Part shown: positions 30,389-37,598 of the stretch, piece after piece
Numbering within the stretch: position 1 is the stretch's first letter
Layout: every line of letters begins with the position of its first letter
Source: Lachnospiraceae bacterium
Lineage (GTDB): Bacteria > Bacillota_A > Clostridia > Lachnospirales > Lachnospiraceae
Direction of reading: 5' to 3'
Assembly (NCBI GenBank): GCA_017516285.1
Contig: JAFXDD010000018.1
Coordinates: 1 to 37,598, forward strand
Length of the DNA: 37,598 bases
The notes under the pieces: generated by a model
What the model was told of the DNA's origin: nothing
Databases searched by the model: none
Seen by the model: only the letters and a program-made list of their open reading frames with translations
Translations under genes and position numbers: made by a program

Positions 30389-30484
30389 AAGTTTGCCCTA
30401 CGATATATCGTCCATGTTGGGAGTTTTAACGGCAAAATTGTCAGTAATTATGGGAGTTTCCACGATTGTAAATATTACCAATCT

Positions 30485-32305
30485 TTATCTAAAATCAAAC
30501 GAAATTACAGCCACTTCCGTCTCTTTCCCCCAACTGCTTTCCGGTATCAGTATCAGTTTATCAAACTTCCGGTTCAAGTCCAGATGATAGGAGCGTTTGC
30601 GGTTATTTGCAACCTTTAAGAGCTCAAACTGTTGTCCCTTTAATTCGCCGATTAATTTAAATTCTTTGCATAGTGTCTTTGGCATATGCATCTGTGGGCT
30701 GTCCAGTCTGTGGCAGGCACGTGTAGTGTGGTGGCGTTCACATTCGGAGCCCGGCAGGGTGTCTCGGTTTAAATCACTGTGAAATACTAAATGTACGGAG
30801 GAGACATTTGTCTCTGTAAATTCATAACAAATTTCGGAATGTAAAGGTGCCATGTAGTAGGTGCCTTCTTCTGTACTGTATATGGAATGTGCGCGGTCCT
30901 GACCATCGCGTAGCATATTTACAGTATCCTGTGATACATGCTTTAAAGCATGGGTGTCATTGGAAAACTTAAGCAGAGCTTTGCGGCAGGTGTCGGATAC
31001 TGCACGGGTTTTAGACGGCAGGAAGCAGTCCTCATTTAACAGCAGCTCCTGTAGGGCGTCTAAATGGTCGAGATACACGTCGTGTGGAGTGCAGGCATTC
31101 TTTGTTGCAAGGAAGGCTGCTTTGCCTACTGCCTCGCCTAAAAGGGCACAGGTGCCCATAACGCGAATGCTGCTCATAGCAGTGTGGGTCATGCTGATAT
31201 TGCGGCCTGCAAAAAACAGGTTTTCCACGTTTTTGGAGTACAGTGCGCGGTATGGCAAAGAATAAGGTGCCGGTGTTTTAAAGTCCGTATTTGGTACACC
31301 ATGATGGTAAAAGCCACCCGGGAAATGGTCATCGATAGGCCAGCCACCATAAGCAATTTCATCCTCAAATACACGGCCACTAAGCACATCATTTTGGGTA
31401 ATCATATATTCACCGCACATTCTGCGGGATTCTCTTTTGCCGGGCAGAAATCCCAGAAAATCAAGATCCCATTTCTCAGAGTTGAATTTTCCGGAGTTTT
31501 TGATATAGTCCCAGGTTCCGAGAGCGAGAGGTATCAGCTCGTCACGCAGAGTCTCTGTATCAGCAATGGAGTCTCTGTCTCCGCCTAATTCCAAATACCA
31601 GAAGTTTTCTGTATCGTCGTATATATCCGGTATTCTGTTCTCAAAGTCTTTTTCTGTCAGTTTCGTACTCCATTCAGGAGCAATAAATTCGATGCTTTGG
31701 TCTGTTTCGCGGCCGTATGGAAGGCAGGACATACCCATAGTCATAGTATCACGCAGGGTCATGGCTTCACCGGTATCAGAGGATGTTTCATCCTCACGGC
31801 CAAGGCGGTATTCTGCACCGCAAAGTGGTGCCAAAATACTATCACCGGAGCTGTCACAGAAAAATCTCGCTTCTATCTCATAAAAACATTGCGTGGTCAT
31901 TTGGTAGCCGGTAATGGTTTGAATGCGGGTATTCCGACCATATGCAAAGTCACCCTTCTGCACGGAGGCATCCATGCAGGTGCAATTTAATAACAAAGTA
32001 ATATTTTTTTCACGGCGTACAAAGTCGTAGAGCACGGTATCCCAGATAGCATAACTTTTTGTTGGATTTCGGTAAAAATTCTCCAGGGCAATTTCCTCTA
32101 ATATGCCGGTTTCACGATTGTCCTTGCCTTTAGCACCGCATATCCACATACGTATTTCAGAGGATGCATTGCCACCCAAAACAGGGCGTTCATGCATAAG
32201 TACAACGTCCAAGCCTTCTCGCGCTGCAGAGATTGCAGCAGTCAGTCCTGCCATACCGCCGCCTACAACACACAAATCACATTTTAAAAACTTTTTGTTT
32301 AACAT
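30485..32305 (-). CDS. FAD-dependent oxidoreductase (FAD_oxidored family)
   Basis: 606 residues from the ATG at 32305, where GGGAGG lies 8 bases upstream; an in-frame ATG at 32335 would place that Shine-Dalgarno inside the gene and is rejected. The N-terminal dinucleotide-binding motif is VVGGGMAGLTAA (13-24), followed by RPVLGGNASSEIRMWICGA, typical of a family with few known substrates. The C-terminal FAD part is FFAGRNISMTHTAMSSIRVMGTCALLGEAVG, and a beta-rich tail of about 120 residues may bind carbohydrate. Divergent from an AraC regulator, which suggests control by it. The substrate is unknown; sugar or glycoside oxidation is a guess. Confidence 0.85.
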   Translation of the reverse strand: MLNKKFLKCDLCVVGGGMAGLTAAISAAREGLDVVLMHERPVLGGNASSEIRMWICGAKGKDNRETGILEEIALENFYRNPTKSYAIWDTVLYDFVRREKNITLLLNCTCMDASVQKGDFAYGRNTRIQTITGYQMTTQCFYEIEARFFCDSSGDSILAPLCGAEYRLGREDETSSDTGEAMTLRDTMTMGMSCLPYGRETDQSIEFIAPEWSTKLTEKDFENRIPDIYDDTENFWYLELGGDRDSIADTETLRDELIPLALGTWDYIKNSGKFNSEKWDLDFLGFLPGKRESRRMCGEYMITQNDVLSGRVFEDEIAYGGWPIDDHFPGGFYHHGVPNTDFKTPAPYSLPYRALYSKNVENLFFAGRNISMTHTAMSSIRVMGTCALLGEAVGKAAFLATKNACTPHDVYLDHLDALQELLLNEDCFLPSKTRAVSDTCRKALLKFSNDTHALKHVSQDTVNMLRDGQDRAHSIYSTEEGTYYMAPLHSEICYEFTETNVSSVHLVFHSDLNRDTLPGSECERHHTTRACHRLDSPQMHMPKTLCKEFKLIGELKGQQFELLKVANNRKRSYHLDLNRKFDKLILIPESSWGKETEVAVISFDFR

Positions 32306-32347
32306 GGTAAAAACCTCCCTTGACTGATTGCTCATTATAGAATATAA

Positions 32348-32368
32348 TTTATCATATTTCTTGATAAA
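32348..32368. promoter_or_regulatory. Dyad operator candidate between oxidoreductase and AraC genes
   Basis: TTTATCA (32348-32354), 7 bp, TGATAAA (32362-32368): a perfect 7-bp inverted repeat in a 116-bp divergent intergenic region. Confidence 0.45.
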
Positions 32369-32421
32369 AAACTTGGCATAAAATGCATTAAAATATAAAG
32401 AAAATGCAATGAGGTATACCT

Positions 32422-33177
32422 ATGAAAAAACTTTTAAATCATATAAATGCATATCTGAAATATTTGAATGACGATTGCGGACTTTACGTATCCATACATT
32501 TTGGCGAAAAAAGGCTGACCTGCATTTCGGAGCGGTATCTGCCGCTGCTTTTAAAATATAACTATCATAGGAATCCTTACTGCATCCGGGCAAAAAGAGG
32601 AGAGGGGAATTTAGATAAGTGTATTTATTCACAGAAAAGGATACTGGAAAGTCAAAAACAGGAGCCTTTTTGCAGAATCTGCCATGCAGGTGTGTGTGAA
32701 TATATATATCCTATTAGCGAAAGAGGGCATGTAGCCGGCTTTGCGGCGGTGAGCGGATATACTTCAGAGAAAGAGATACCTGTGGAAATGTGCGACACAC
32801 TTATTCCGCCATTGGCTATTATGGTGGAGCAGTTTCTGGAGCTTTGCCAAGAGGAAGGAGAAAGTGAGTACAATTTAATTCTGCAATATCTGAATGAGTA
32901 TCACACGAACATTACACTCGCGGATTTGTGTGAGTATCTTGGCAGAAGTAAGTCTTATATCAGCCACATGTTCAAAAAAGCGAACGGAGGCTCCATCAGA
33001 GAATATTGTAATAATTTAAAGTTGGAGGATGCCAGACGCCTGTTGGGGCTTGCAGAGATGTCTGTGACGCAGATTGCCTATGAAGTGGGATTTCATGATG
33101 TGAGTTATTTTATTAATTTATTTAAGAAAAAATATGGCATATCTCCGCTTCAATATCGAAAGAAAAATAGGGAATAA
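32422..33177 (+). CDS. AraC-family regulator with PocR-like sensory domain
   Basis: 251 residues. The N-terminal part (about 1-145) looks like a PocR domain: C54, C67, C84, C87 and C92 with FCRICHAGVCEYIYPI and GHVAGFAAVSGY. The Cys cluster could bind metal or sense redox. The C-terminal AraC DNA-binding domain (about 154-249) has two helix-turn-helix units: LADLCEYLGRSKSYISHMFKKANG and VTQIAYEVGFHDVSYFINLFKKKYGISPLQYR. GAGGT precedes the ATG. Divergent from the FAD oxidoreductase, with a shared dyad between, so it likely regulates that gene and itself. Confidence 0.9.
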   Translation: MKKLLNHINAYLKYLNDDCGLYVSIHFGEKRLTCISERYLPLLLKYNYHRNPYCIRAKRGEGNLDKCIYSQKRILESQKQEPFCRICHAGVCEYIYPISERGHVAGFAAVSGYTSEKEIPVEMCDTLIPPLAIMVEQFLELCQEEGESEYNLILQYLNEYHTNITLADLCEYLGRSKSYISHMFKKANGGSIREYCNNLKLEDARRLLGLAEMSVTQIAYEVGFHDVSYFINLFKKKYGISPLQYRKKNRE

Positions 33178-33195
33178 AAATTTGACAAATAATAT

Positions 33196-33236
33196 CCCCT
33201 GACACAGCTCTCGCTGCATCAGGGGCTCTTTTGTCT
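33196..33236 (+). terminator. Terminator between AraC gene and cspA
   Basis: A 13-bp stem CCCCTGACACAGC with GCTGCATCAGGGG (33196-33225) around TCTC, one mismatch, followed by CTCTTTTGTCTGTTT. It lies between convergent genes. Confidence 0.88.
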
Positions 33237-33249
33237 GTTTAGGTATATA

Positions 33250-33450
33250 TTATAACTTGGTTACGTTGATGGCCTGAGGTCCCTTTGCGCCTTCTGTCAG
33301 TTCGTATTCAACTGCCTGACCTTCGTCTAAAGACTTGTAGCCTTCCATGTTTAAACCAGAGAAATGTACGAAAACATCCTTGCCGGATTCATCTTTGATG
33401 AAACCATATCCTTTTTGGTTGTTAAACCACTTTACTGTACCTTTATTCAT
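33250..33450 (-). CDS. Cold-shock protein (CspA family)
   Basis: 66 residues, the standard length. Single cold-shock OB fold with both RNA-binding motifs, KGYGFIKD and DVFVHFSG. It opens [12 protein letters not shown] and ends [10 protein letters not shown]. Binds single-stranded RNA/DNA as an RNA chaperone. GTGAGGGG precedes the ATG. It is a single gene between terminators. Confidence 0.96.
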   Translation of the reverse strand: MNKGTVKWFNNQKGYGFIKDESGKDVFVHFSGLNMEGYKSLDEGQAVEYELTEGAKGPQAINVTKL

Positions 33451-33584
33451 AATAAAGTACCCCTCACTTTCTTTTCTTCGATAATGTCAAAGAATAGTAG
33501 TAGTTTATCATAAAGGGCGACAAAAGTAAAGTATAATAAGTGCTAATTTTAGGCGAAAAAAATCGGTTTACTTGGTAAAAATGC

Positions 33585-33613
33585 TTGGAGATTTTGGATG
33601 AATATGGTATGAT
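33585..33613 (+). promoter_or_regulatory. Promoter of the AEC transporter gene
   Basis: TTGGAG (33585-33590), 17 bp, TATGAT (33608-33613). Confidence 0.6.
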
Positions 33614-33671
33614 AAATGGTGTTTTACGAAAATAGTATAGTTTTATAAATTTTTACTAAGGGAGAGGCGAT

Positions 33672-34700
33672 ATGCAACTGGCTCATATATTATTTACTGC
33701 GGTAAATGCAGTGCTTCCGATTATTTTGTTAATCTTATTAGGATATTTTCTGAAACAGAAGGGGTTTATTACAAAGGACTTTGTAAAGATTGGTAACAAG
33801 TTGGTCTTCAAGGTCTGTCTGCCGTGTATGCTTTTTATTAATGTGTACAATATTGAAAGCTTTTCCGAAATACGCTGGGATATTGTTGGTTATGCAGTGG
33901 CAATGATTTTAGTGATTTTTGTACTGGGTATGATTACTGCTGTGTGTACCACGGATGTGGACAAGCGCAGGGGAGCGCTCTGGCAGTGTACCTTCCGCAG
34001 TAATTTTGCCATTATAGGGCTTTCTCTGGCAGGGGCTCTGGGCGGGGATGAGGCCATGGCTGTGGCAGCCGTGTTGTCAGCCTTCTCTATCCCTGTTTTT
34101 AATATTCTGGGTGTTATTGCCCTGTCTGTTTTTCTGAAAAATACTGATGGTAAGTCCCATGATGTGAAAAATATTTTGTTAAATATTGTGAAGAACCCTT
34201 TGATTATAGGCGTGACGCTGGGCCTGATATGTCTGGGCATTCGTACCCTTCAGGTGGAGCTGTTGGGGGAGGTGGTATTTGCCCTGAATAGAGAGACCAA
34301 ATTCCTCTATACTGGCATCAACAATCTAAAGGCCATTGCTTCACCATTTGCACTGATCGTGCTTGGCGGGCAGTTTGAATTTTCCGCAGTAAAGTGGCTT
34401 TTAAAGGAAATCGTGGTAGGAACGGTTTGGCGTATTGTTCTGGCTCCGCTTCTTGGTATCGGCGGCGCTATATTGCTTAGTAAATATACAAACCTGTTGT
34501 CCTGCGGTGTCAATGAATTTCCGGCATTAATTGCCTTGTTTGGTTCGCCGGTGGCAGTATCCAGTGCCGTTATGGCAGGCTCCATGGGCAATGATGAGCA
34601 ACTGGCTACCCAGTTGGTAGTCTGGACCAGTATCTGCTCTATAGTGACGGTGTTTTTGATTGTGTGTATCCTGATGGCTGGGGGATTATTGGTGGTGTGA
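33672..34700 (+). CDS. AEC-family transporter (auxin efflux carrier type)
   Basis: 342 residues with about 10 membrane segments in two halves, the AEC layout (first half VNAVLPIILLILLGYFLKQKGF; second half LLGLGGAILLSKY-like segments). The family exports or imports organic anions such as malate or malonate in bacteria; the substrate is not set here. GGGAGAGG lies before the ATG. Single gene; a weak AGAGGA...TCCTCT hairpin follows at 34700-34720. Confidence 0.9.
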   Translation: MQLAHILFTAVNAVLPIILLILLGYFLKQKGFITKDFVKIGNKLVFKVCLPCMLFINVYNIESFSEIRWDIVGYAVAMILVIFVLGMITAVCTTDVDKRRGALWQCTFRSNFAIIGLSLAGALGGDEAMAVAAVLSAFSIPVFNILGVIALSVFLKNTDGKSHDVKNILLNIVKNPLIIGVTLGLICLGIRTLQVELLGEVVFALNRETKFLYTGINNLKAIASPFALIVLGGQFEFSAVKWLLKEIVVGTVWRIVLAPLLGIGGAILLSKYTNLLSCGVNEFPALIALFGSPVAVSSAVMAGSMGNDEQLATQLVVWTSICSIVTVFLIVCILMAGGLLVV

Positions 34701-34732
34701 GAGGAGCGCAAAAGTCCTCTAACCTGACACAC

Positions 34733-34761
34733 TTGCCATATTTTCCCAATTGTGGTATAAT
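34733..34761 (+). promoter_or_regulatory. Promoter of the LytM-like membrane protein gene
   Basis: TTGCCA (34733-34738), 17 bp, perfect TATAAT (34756-34761). The start point falls about 17 bases before the ATG, so the leader is very short. Confidence 0.65.
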
Positions 34762-34784
34762 AGCCTCGATTGGAGGTTTTAGCT

Positions 34785-35513
34785 ATGAGCGAAGAAAATA
34801 CAACTAAGCCAAAACGTACCAGGACGATTTCTATTGCCAGTAATAAGCCGGAGGGTAAGGTACATAGTATTACCTTGTCCAGTTGGACCTTTTGGGGGCT
34901 TTTATTGTTGGCATGTACATTGGTCGGAGTATTTTTTGGTATCTTGATTTTTGAAAGCAGACAGTTTGTACAGATTACAGATGAAATTCTTGCACAGCGT
35001 AACGAATACGCCGGCTTACAGAAAAAGTATGATGAACTAACGATTACAAATCAGGAGTTGACAGAACAGGTTCAGGTGCTTAGTGACACGATTAACAAAA
35101 GGGCCATGGAGGATGAGGTGGCTGCCCAGGCAGAGGCAGAGGCCAGAATTCCCACAGGTTTCCCGGTGACAGGCAGTGCCGTGACAGCGGAGCCTCCGGA
35201 GGAGGATACTGCATTGGATTTTGCAGTATATTATCAGGCGGATGTTACCTCGGTAGTGGTTTCTACCGGAAAGGGGCGAGTCCTTAGTGTCAGACAAAAT
35301 GCATACAATTATTACGAAATTCAAATTGAGCACGGCAATGGTTATGTATCTGTGTATACCAATGCCGGACATCCTCTGGTGGAGGAGGGCGTGGAGGTGC
35401 TTAAGGGCACACCGCTTTTCTACGTAGATGAGGAGAATACCCTGATTAAATATCAGATTGCCAAGGATGGCGGACTGATTAATGCATATGATGTAATGAA
35501 TATCGAGGGGTAA
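34785..35513 (+). CDS. Membrane protein with coiled coil and degenerate LytM (M23) domain
   Basis: 242 residues from the ATG at 34785, with GGAGGT 8 bases upstream; a TTG at 34770 is rejected. A basic cytoplasmic start (to about 30), one membrane segment (about 32-52, TFWGLLLLACTLVGVFFGILIF), a coiled coil (about 60-100), an acidic/Pro linker, then a LytM-like fold: GKGRVLSVRQNAYNYYEIQIEHGNGYVSVYTNAG and VEEGVEVLKGTPLFYV. The zinc ligands (HxxxD and HxH) are not visible, so it is probably a non-catalytic partner of a cell-wall hydrolase, similar in layout to SpoIIQ or EnvC. Role is inference. Confidence 0.75.
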   Translation: MSEENTTKPKRTRTISIASNKPEGKVHSITLSSWTFWGLLLLACTLVGVFFGILIFESRQFVQITDEILAQRNEYAGLQKKYDELTITNQELTEQVQVLSDTINKRAMEDEVAAQAEAEARIPTGFPVTGSAVTAEPPEEDTALDFAVYYQADVTSVVVSTGKGRVLSVRQNAYNYYEIQIEHGNGYVSVYTNAGHPLVEEGVEVLKGTPLFYVDEENTLIKYQIAKDGGLINAYDVMNIEG

Positions 35514-35533
35514 GGAAACTACTCTTATACAAA

Positions 35534-35571
35534 TAAAATGCTGTTGCAGAGATTTGCAGCAGCATTTTTAC
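35534..35571. terminator. Bidirectional terminator between the LytM-like gene and yerC
   Basis: Stem AAAATGCTGTTGCA with TGCAGCAGCATTTT (one G-U pair) and a 6-base loop, T-rich on both strands. It lies between convergent genes. Confidence 0.85.
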
Positions 35572-35594
35572 GCTTCCGTTGTCAGATGAAATTA

Positions 35595-35885
35595 TTAGTC
35601 CTTCTTTAAACGGCCAAATACCAACTCATATCCATCATTTCCATAATTTAAGGAACGGTTTACACGGCTGATTGTAGCAGTGGAAGCACCTGTTTTTTCA
35701 GCGATTTCCAGATAGGTTTTTTTGTCGTTAAGCATAGTAGCTACTTCATAGCGTTGGGAAAGACTTAAAAGCTCATTAACCGTACATAAATCCTCAAAAA
35801 AACTATAACATTCTTCTTTGGACTCCAGACTTAAAATGGCTTCGAACAACTTGTCCACAGCTTCGGTTCTGATTTTTTTGTTCAT
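35595..35885 (-). CDS. yerC: YerC/YecD-family TrpR-like regulator
   Basis: 96 residues. TrpR-fold protein of the YerC/YecD family: helical ELLSLSQRYEVATML and the helix-turn-helix TYLEIAEKTGASTATISRVNRSLNYGNDGY. The family is widespread in Firmicutes; the ligand is not well established and tryptophan binding is uncertain. Start ATG at 35885. Upstream dyad sequences suggest self-regulation. It is divergent from the DUF1836 gene. Confidence 0.93.
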   Translation of the reverse strand: MNKKIRTEAVDKLFEAILSLESKEECYSFFEDLCTVNELLSLSQRYEVATMLNDKKTYLEIAEKTGASTATISRVNRSLNYGNDGYELVFGRLKKD

Positions 35886-35939
35886 AAAAATGACCTCGCA
35901 ATTTATATTGGTAGAATAACACTTTTACTCTGTAAAGTT

Positions 35940-35985
35940 TTAACTTGTTAATATAAAGTGTAGCACATTTGGTTCAGAATGTAAA
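35940..35985 (-). promoter_or_regulatory. Promoter of yerC with overlapping dyad
   Basis: Minus strand TTTACA (35985-35980), 17 bp, TACACT (35962-35957). TTAAC-TT-GTTAA (35940-35951), an inverted repeat, sits at the predicted start point. Confidence 0.55.
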
Positions 35986-36014
35986 GTTAATTATGACGTA
36001 GTTTTAAAAACTAC

Positions 36015-36043
36015 TTGCTAGAAAAGCGGATTTGGTCTATAAT
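36015..36043 (+). promoter_or_regulatory. Promoter of the DUF1836 gene
   Basis: TTGCTA (36015-36020), 17 bp, perfect TATAAT (36038-36043), close to the divergent yerC promoter. Confidence 0.7.
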
Positions 36044-36070
36044 GGTTTTATTGAGTGGAGGTAGTGTATT

Positions 36071-36682
36071 ATGACCATTGATACCGAAAATTTACTGGAA
36101 AGTATTATGCAGAGCCTTGACCGGTTTGAGCATATTAAAGCTGTGGACATTCCCAACATGGATTTGTATATGGATCAGGTAACCACCCTGATGGAGAACA
36201 GCCTTGCTGCCGCATCCAGACATGGTAATGAGGACAAAATTCTGACGAAAACCATGATTAATAATTATGCCAAAAATGACTTACTGCCGGCTCCCGTGAA
36301 AAAGAAATATTCCAAGGAGCATATTCTGGTTTTAATTTTAATTTATTATTTTAAGGGCATTTTATCTATCGGTGATATTCAAAAGCTTTTTGCACCATTA
36401 AACGAGCACTTTTTTGCAAAAGAGAATGGACTCAAGATAGAGGATATTTATAATGAAGTATTTTCTATGGAAAAGTCCCAGATGGAGGTTCTAAAGCAGG
36501 ACGTGGTGGCCAAGTACAATCTTGCTGAGGAGCAGTTTGAGGATGCACCGAAGGAGCATCAGAGATTTTTGAAAATGTTTGCATTTATATGTGTTCTTAG
36601 CTTTGATGTATATGTAAAGAAGCTGATTATCGAAAAGCTGATTGACGAGCTTCCGGAGCCGGAGCCTGATAAAAAGAAATAA
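36071..36682 (+). CDS. DUF1836 domain protein
   Basis: 203 residues, mostly helical, with the DUF1836 core (ILTKTMINNYAKNDLLPAPVKKKYSKEHILVLILIYYFKGILSIGDIQKLF). The TMINNYAKNDLLPAP stretch resembles the start of MerR-like winged helix proteins, so it may bind DNA; the function is unknown. TGGAGG precedes the ATG. The tail ends PEPEPDKKK. The PHP gene follows after 14 bp, probably in one operon. Confidence 0.85.
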   Translation: MTIDTENLLESIMQSLDRFEHIKAVDIPNMDLYMDQVTTLMENSLAAASRHGNEDKILTKTMINNYAKNDLLPAPVKKKYSKEHILVLILIYYFKGILSIGDIQKLFAPLNEHFFAKENGLKIEDIYNEVFSMEKSQMEVLKQDVVAKYNLAEEQFEDAPKEHQRFLKMFAFICVLSFDVYVKKLIIEKLIDELPEPEPDKKK

Positions 36683-36696
36683 GAGGGACTAAATAT

Positions 36697-37410
36697 ATGA
36701 ATTACAGAATAGATTTGCACACCCATTCTATTGCCGCAGGACATGCCTACAGCACGTTTCAGGAGAATGTGCAGGCTGCTTTTGAAAAAGGACTTTCCGT
36801 ATATGGGTTTAGTGAGCATGGACCTGCTATGCCGGGTGGGCCGCATCCGTTCTTTTTCCAGAATTTCAGGGTGTTGCCTGAGGAATATAAGGGGATGCGT
36901 ATTTTAAAGGGCTGTGAGGCCAATATTATAGATTTGGAAGGGCATTTGGATTTGGAGGACAGCATACTTGCACATATGGATTATGTGATTGCCAGTATGC
37001 ATCCACCTTGCGTGACGCCGGGCACTGCCGTGGAGAACACGGACTGCCTCATTAAGATAATGGATCATCCTGCCGTACAGATTATTGGTCATCCGGATGA
37101 TGCAAGATTCCCTTTGGAGTATGACAGACTGGTACAGGCCGCAAAGGAGAAGGGAGTGCTTTTAGAAGTAAATAATAGTTCCCTTAGTCCTGTCAGCGTC
37201 CGAAAGGGCGGTCTGGAAAATGTGCAGACATATCTGACGCTTTGTAAGGAGCACGGAGTACCGGTTATTTTGGGCACGGACAGTCATTATGCGCCGCTTA
37301 TAGGGGATTTCAGCTATGCGGATAAGGTACTTAAGGATATGGAGTTCCCTGAGGAGCTGGTGGTGAATACGAATTTGGAGCTGTTGAGAAGGTTTATTCC
37401 GAAGCTGTAA
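36697..37410 (+). CDS. PHP-domain phosphoesterase (YcdX-type)
   Basis: 237 residues. Metal site: DLHTHS with H8 and H10, GFSEHGP, LKGCEANI, MDYVIASMHPP, IIGHPDD and LGTDSHY. YcdX-like members are trinuclear-zinc phosphatases with unknown natural substrate; HisK-type histidinol-phosphatases are longer. AAGAGGGAC precedes the ATG. It is the second gene behind DUF1836. Confidence 0.9.
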   Translation: MNYRIDLHTHSIAAGHAYSTFQENVQAAFEKGLSVYGFSEHGPAMPGGPHPFFFQNFRVLPEEYKGMRILKGCEANIIDLEGHLDLEDSILAHMDYVIASMHPPCVTPGTAVENTDCLIKIMDHPAVQIIGHPDDARFPLEYDRLVQAAKEKGVLLEVNNSSLSPVSVRKGGLENVQTYLTLCKEHGVPVILGTDSHYAPLIGDFSYADKVLKDMEFPEELVVNTNLELLRRFIPKL

Positions 37411-37488
37411 ATTTATCGAAATAAATATTCTGCCGTGTGAGGCAGGGAAAAAATAAAGGGCTGTAAAAAAACAGTCTTAAAATAAGGC

Positions 37489-37516
37489 ACCCTGCCGTGA
37501 TAATCGCGGCAGGGTC
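37489..37516 (-). terminator. Hairpin terminator near the right edge
   Basis: A 9-bp stem ACCCTGCCG with CGGCAGGGT (37489-37515) on a 9-base loop. On the minus strand it is followed by a T-rich stretch, suggesting that it ends a minus-strand gene entering from the right. Confidence 0.7.
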
Positions 37517-37530
37517 TTTCAATGTCATAA

Positions 37531-37598
37531 TCACTTATGTAATGTTCTCTTTTGGCATACCTTAATAAGCCTATCCTGTGATAGACTTACGTCGTAAA
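37531..37598 (-). CDS. Possible C-terminal end of a minus-strand gene (partial)
   Basis: From the right edge one minus-strand frame is open to a TGA at 37531-37533, giving about 21 residues (YDVSLSQDRLIKVCQKRTLHK). The hairpin 37489-37515 sits just past the stop, as expected for a terminator. It is too short to identify; it could also be chance. Confidence 0.3.
   Translation of the reverse strand, partial: YDVSLSQDRLIKVCQKRTLHK

Noticed and set aside
30400..30411. Palindrome ACGATATATCGT, also within the pspA terminator at 15168-15179
   Set aside because: Short AT-rich palindromes of this size are expected by chance; the two sites lie in unrelated contexts.

Overview
The window looks like a chromosomal segment of a low-to-mid GC Firmicute of class Clostridia, most likely family Lachnospiraceae. 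This is inferred from the sigH neighbourhood order, a T-box leader, class III fructose bisphosphatase, YerC/YecD, Rpn-type relics and the general codon style. No species is claimed.

Layout. 1-5.2 kb is an accessory strip. It holds two tandem copies of the C-terminal part of an Rpn/PD-(D/E)XK nuclease-transposase protein, a lone EIIA-Glc (crr), a membrane DUF4367-type protein co-transcribed with a small secreted protein behind an ECF-like promoter, a decayed Rpn gene that keeps its promoter and Shine-Dalgarno site, and an intact AAA-ATPase/DUF1703 nuclease-fold gene. 5.2-9.5 kb is housekeeping: T-box leader, cysE, cysS, mrnC, rlmB, sigH, tightly packed and closed by a strong terminator. 9.5-18.1 kb holds tRNA-Thr(GGU), a class A penicillin-binding protein, an operon of an IMPACT/YigZ protein, a Gly/Ser-rich TPM-like membrane protein and PspA, then typA/bipA and a two-OB-fold SSB-like protein.

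18.1-24.4 kb is a probable catabolic locus of unknown substrate: a DeoR-family regulator, FGGY kinase, class III aminotransferase, Gfo/Idh/MocA oxidoreductase and class II aldolase, with recurring CGAAA/TTTCG sites at the promoters. 24.5-28.3 kb carries dapA, dapB and class III fbp. Then come a low-complexity lipoprotein and a eukaryotic-type hisA.

29.64-30.48 kb looks empty by ordinary gene calling but holds two tiny minus-strand genes for 31- and 30-residue holin-like peptides. Each ends in a hairpin that reads as a terminator on both strands, and each faces a plus-strand promoter. I read them as two type I toxin-antitoxin modules; they are the most interesting part of the window. 30.5-33.2 kb is a divergent pair, an FAD-dependent oxidoreductase and a PocR-like-domain AraC regulator, around a dyad operator candidate. 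33.2-37.6 kb holds a cold-shock protein, an AEC transporter, a membrane protein with a degenerate LytM domain, YerC/YecD, a DUF1836 protein, a PHP phosphoesterase and possibly the tail of a minus-strand gene at the right edge.

Many promoters could be read as sigma-A type -35/-10 boxes with 17-bp spacers. These and the start-site choices are by eye; nothing was searched or folded computationally.
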